Part shown: in pieces, positions 63,607 through 64,000 of the stretch
How positions within the stretch are numbered: position 1 is the stretch's first letter
Layout: each line of letters begins with the position of its first letter
Source: Thiomargarita sp.
GTDB lineage: Bacteria; Pseudomonadota; Gammaproteobacteria; Beggiatoales; Beggiatoaceae
Direction of reading: 5' to 3'
DNA: 64,000 nt
Assembly (NCBI GenBank): GCA_020721005.1
Contig: DYNP01000001.1
Location: forward strand, 124,001-188,000
Made by a program: the position numbers and the translations under genes
Notes under the pieces: generated by a model
Told to the model about the DNA's origin: nothing
Databases searched by the model: none
What the model saw: the letters and a program-made list of their open reading frames with translations, nothing else

Positions 63607-64000
63607 ATGAAGACATGGATAATCCTGTTATGTAGTTGGATGAGCCTATCGGCACAAGCCGCCGTTCAAGGTCGAGCGGTGGACTATACACTGGGAAATA
63701 TGACCTTTAAAGGTTACCTGGTGGCAGAAGAAGGGACTCGTAAACGACCGGGTGTTCTCGTAGTGCATGAATGGTGGGGACACAACGAATATGCCCGTAA
63801 CAAAGCCACTGCACTGGCTGAAGCTGGTTATATAGCCTTGGCAGTAGACATGTATGGCGATGGCAAACGAGCCCAACATCCTAAAGAAGCCGGAGAATTT
63901 GCCAGTGCAGTTCAAAAAGACCTCCCCCTTGCCAAAGCCCGTTTTGAAGCAGCCTTGGCTTTTCTAAAGCAACAACCAGCAGTTGATCCCAAAAATTTAT
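63607..64000 (+). CDS. Exported dienelactone hydrolase family protein, N-terminal part (cut by window edge)
   Basis: The start is the ATG at 63607, nine nt after GAGGAG; an ATG at 63601 is too close to that site. A signal peptide (MKTWIILLCSWMSLSAQAA) precedes YTLGNMTFKGYLVAEEG, RPGVLVVHEWWGHNEYARNK and ALAVDMYGDGKRAQHPKEAG. These are typical of the dienelactone hydrolase branch of alpha/beta hydrolases; VVHEWWG is the oxyanion-side motif. The nucleophile (usually Cys or Ser) lies beyond the window end. Periplasmic location is inferred from the signal. Confidence 0.88.
   Translation, partial: MKTWIILLCSWMSLSAQAAVQGRAVDYTLGNMTFKGYLVAEEGTRKRPGVLVVHEWWGHNEYARNKATALAEAGYIALAVDMYGDGKRAQHPKEAGEFASAVQKDLPLAKARFEAALAFLKQQPAVDPKNL

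Overview
The window reads as a chromosomal segment of a gammaproteobacterium, most likely an autotrophic sulfur-oxidiser of the Thiotrichales/Beggiatoaceae type. This is inferred from gene content: a form IA RuBisCO cluster (cbbR/cbbLSQ), Rnf subunits, EpmA, the lysC-csrA pair, RpoH, Uma2 and Panacea accessory genes, and many intergenic palindromic repeats. Base composition looks moderately AT-rich by eye; it was not computed. No rRNA, tRNA, CRISPR array, intact transposase or prophage was recognised.

Layout. 1-3.0 kb: branched-chain amino acid operon ilvB-ilvN-ilvC (ilvC cut by the window edge). 3.3-4.9 kb: a Panacea-type toxin-antitoxin-like pair, a 175-bp element with 37-nt inverted ends and a relic of an MntA-like nucleotidyltransferase. 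4.9-13.7 kb: argJ, leuC, hemH, epmA-tsaB, ptsH-ptsI and plsC. 13.7-22.7 kb (minus): a small Rab-like GTPase, a hybrid histidine kinase, two sugar-nucleotide enzymes, lysC, csrA and comEC. 23-25.6 kb: an unrecognised 433-residue protein, a small ORF, and rpoH with a CIRCE-like operator on its promoter. 25.6-30.8 kb: moeA and an orphan rnfD-rnfG pair between large arrays of a hairpin repeat family. 30.8-38.8 kb: a Uma2 endonuclease, GspL/GspK-like genes, a cold-shock-like gene paired with a zinc-ribbon/RelE-like gene, valS and an alpha/beta hydrolase. 39.3-46 kb: exported EF-hand protein, an ECF sigma/anti-sigma/CnrX-like operon, an exported Gly/Lys/Asn-rich protein, bacteriohemerythrin, an M48 metalloprotease and a secreted ricin-type lectin. 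46.3-50.2 kb: RuBisCO locus. 50.2-55.2 kb: clpB with a sigma-32-like promoter and two glycosyltransferases. 55.2-63.3 kb: a protease-like lipoprotein with Thr in place of the catalytic Ser, amiC, and a four-gene Gld-type ABC transporter cluster. The window ends inside an exported dienelactone-hydrolase-like gene.

The most unusual feature is a family of hairpin repeats (arms GGAGTGGAGGCTTTAGCCGG / CCGGCTAAAGCCTCCACTCC around a conserved loop) at five intergenic loci. At four of them a part of the repeat has been amplified in tandem, with a different period each time (about 36, 125, 44 plus 14, and 39 nt). Regulatory points worth checking are the CIRCE-like operator at rpoH, the GTPase/kinase genes beside polysaccharide-precursor genes, and the CnrYXH-like operon beside an EF-hand protein.
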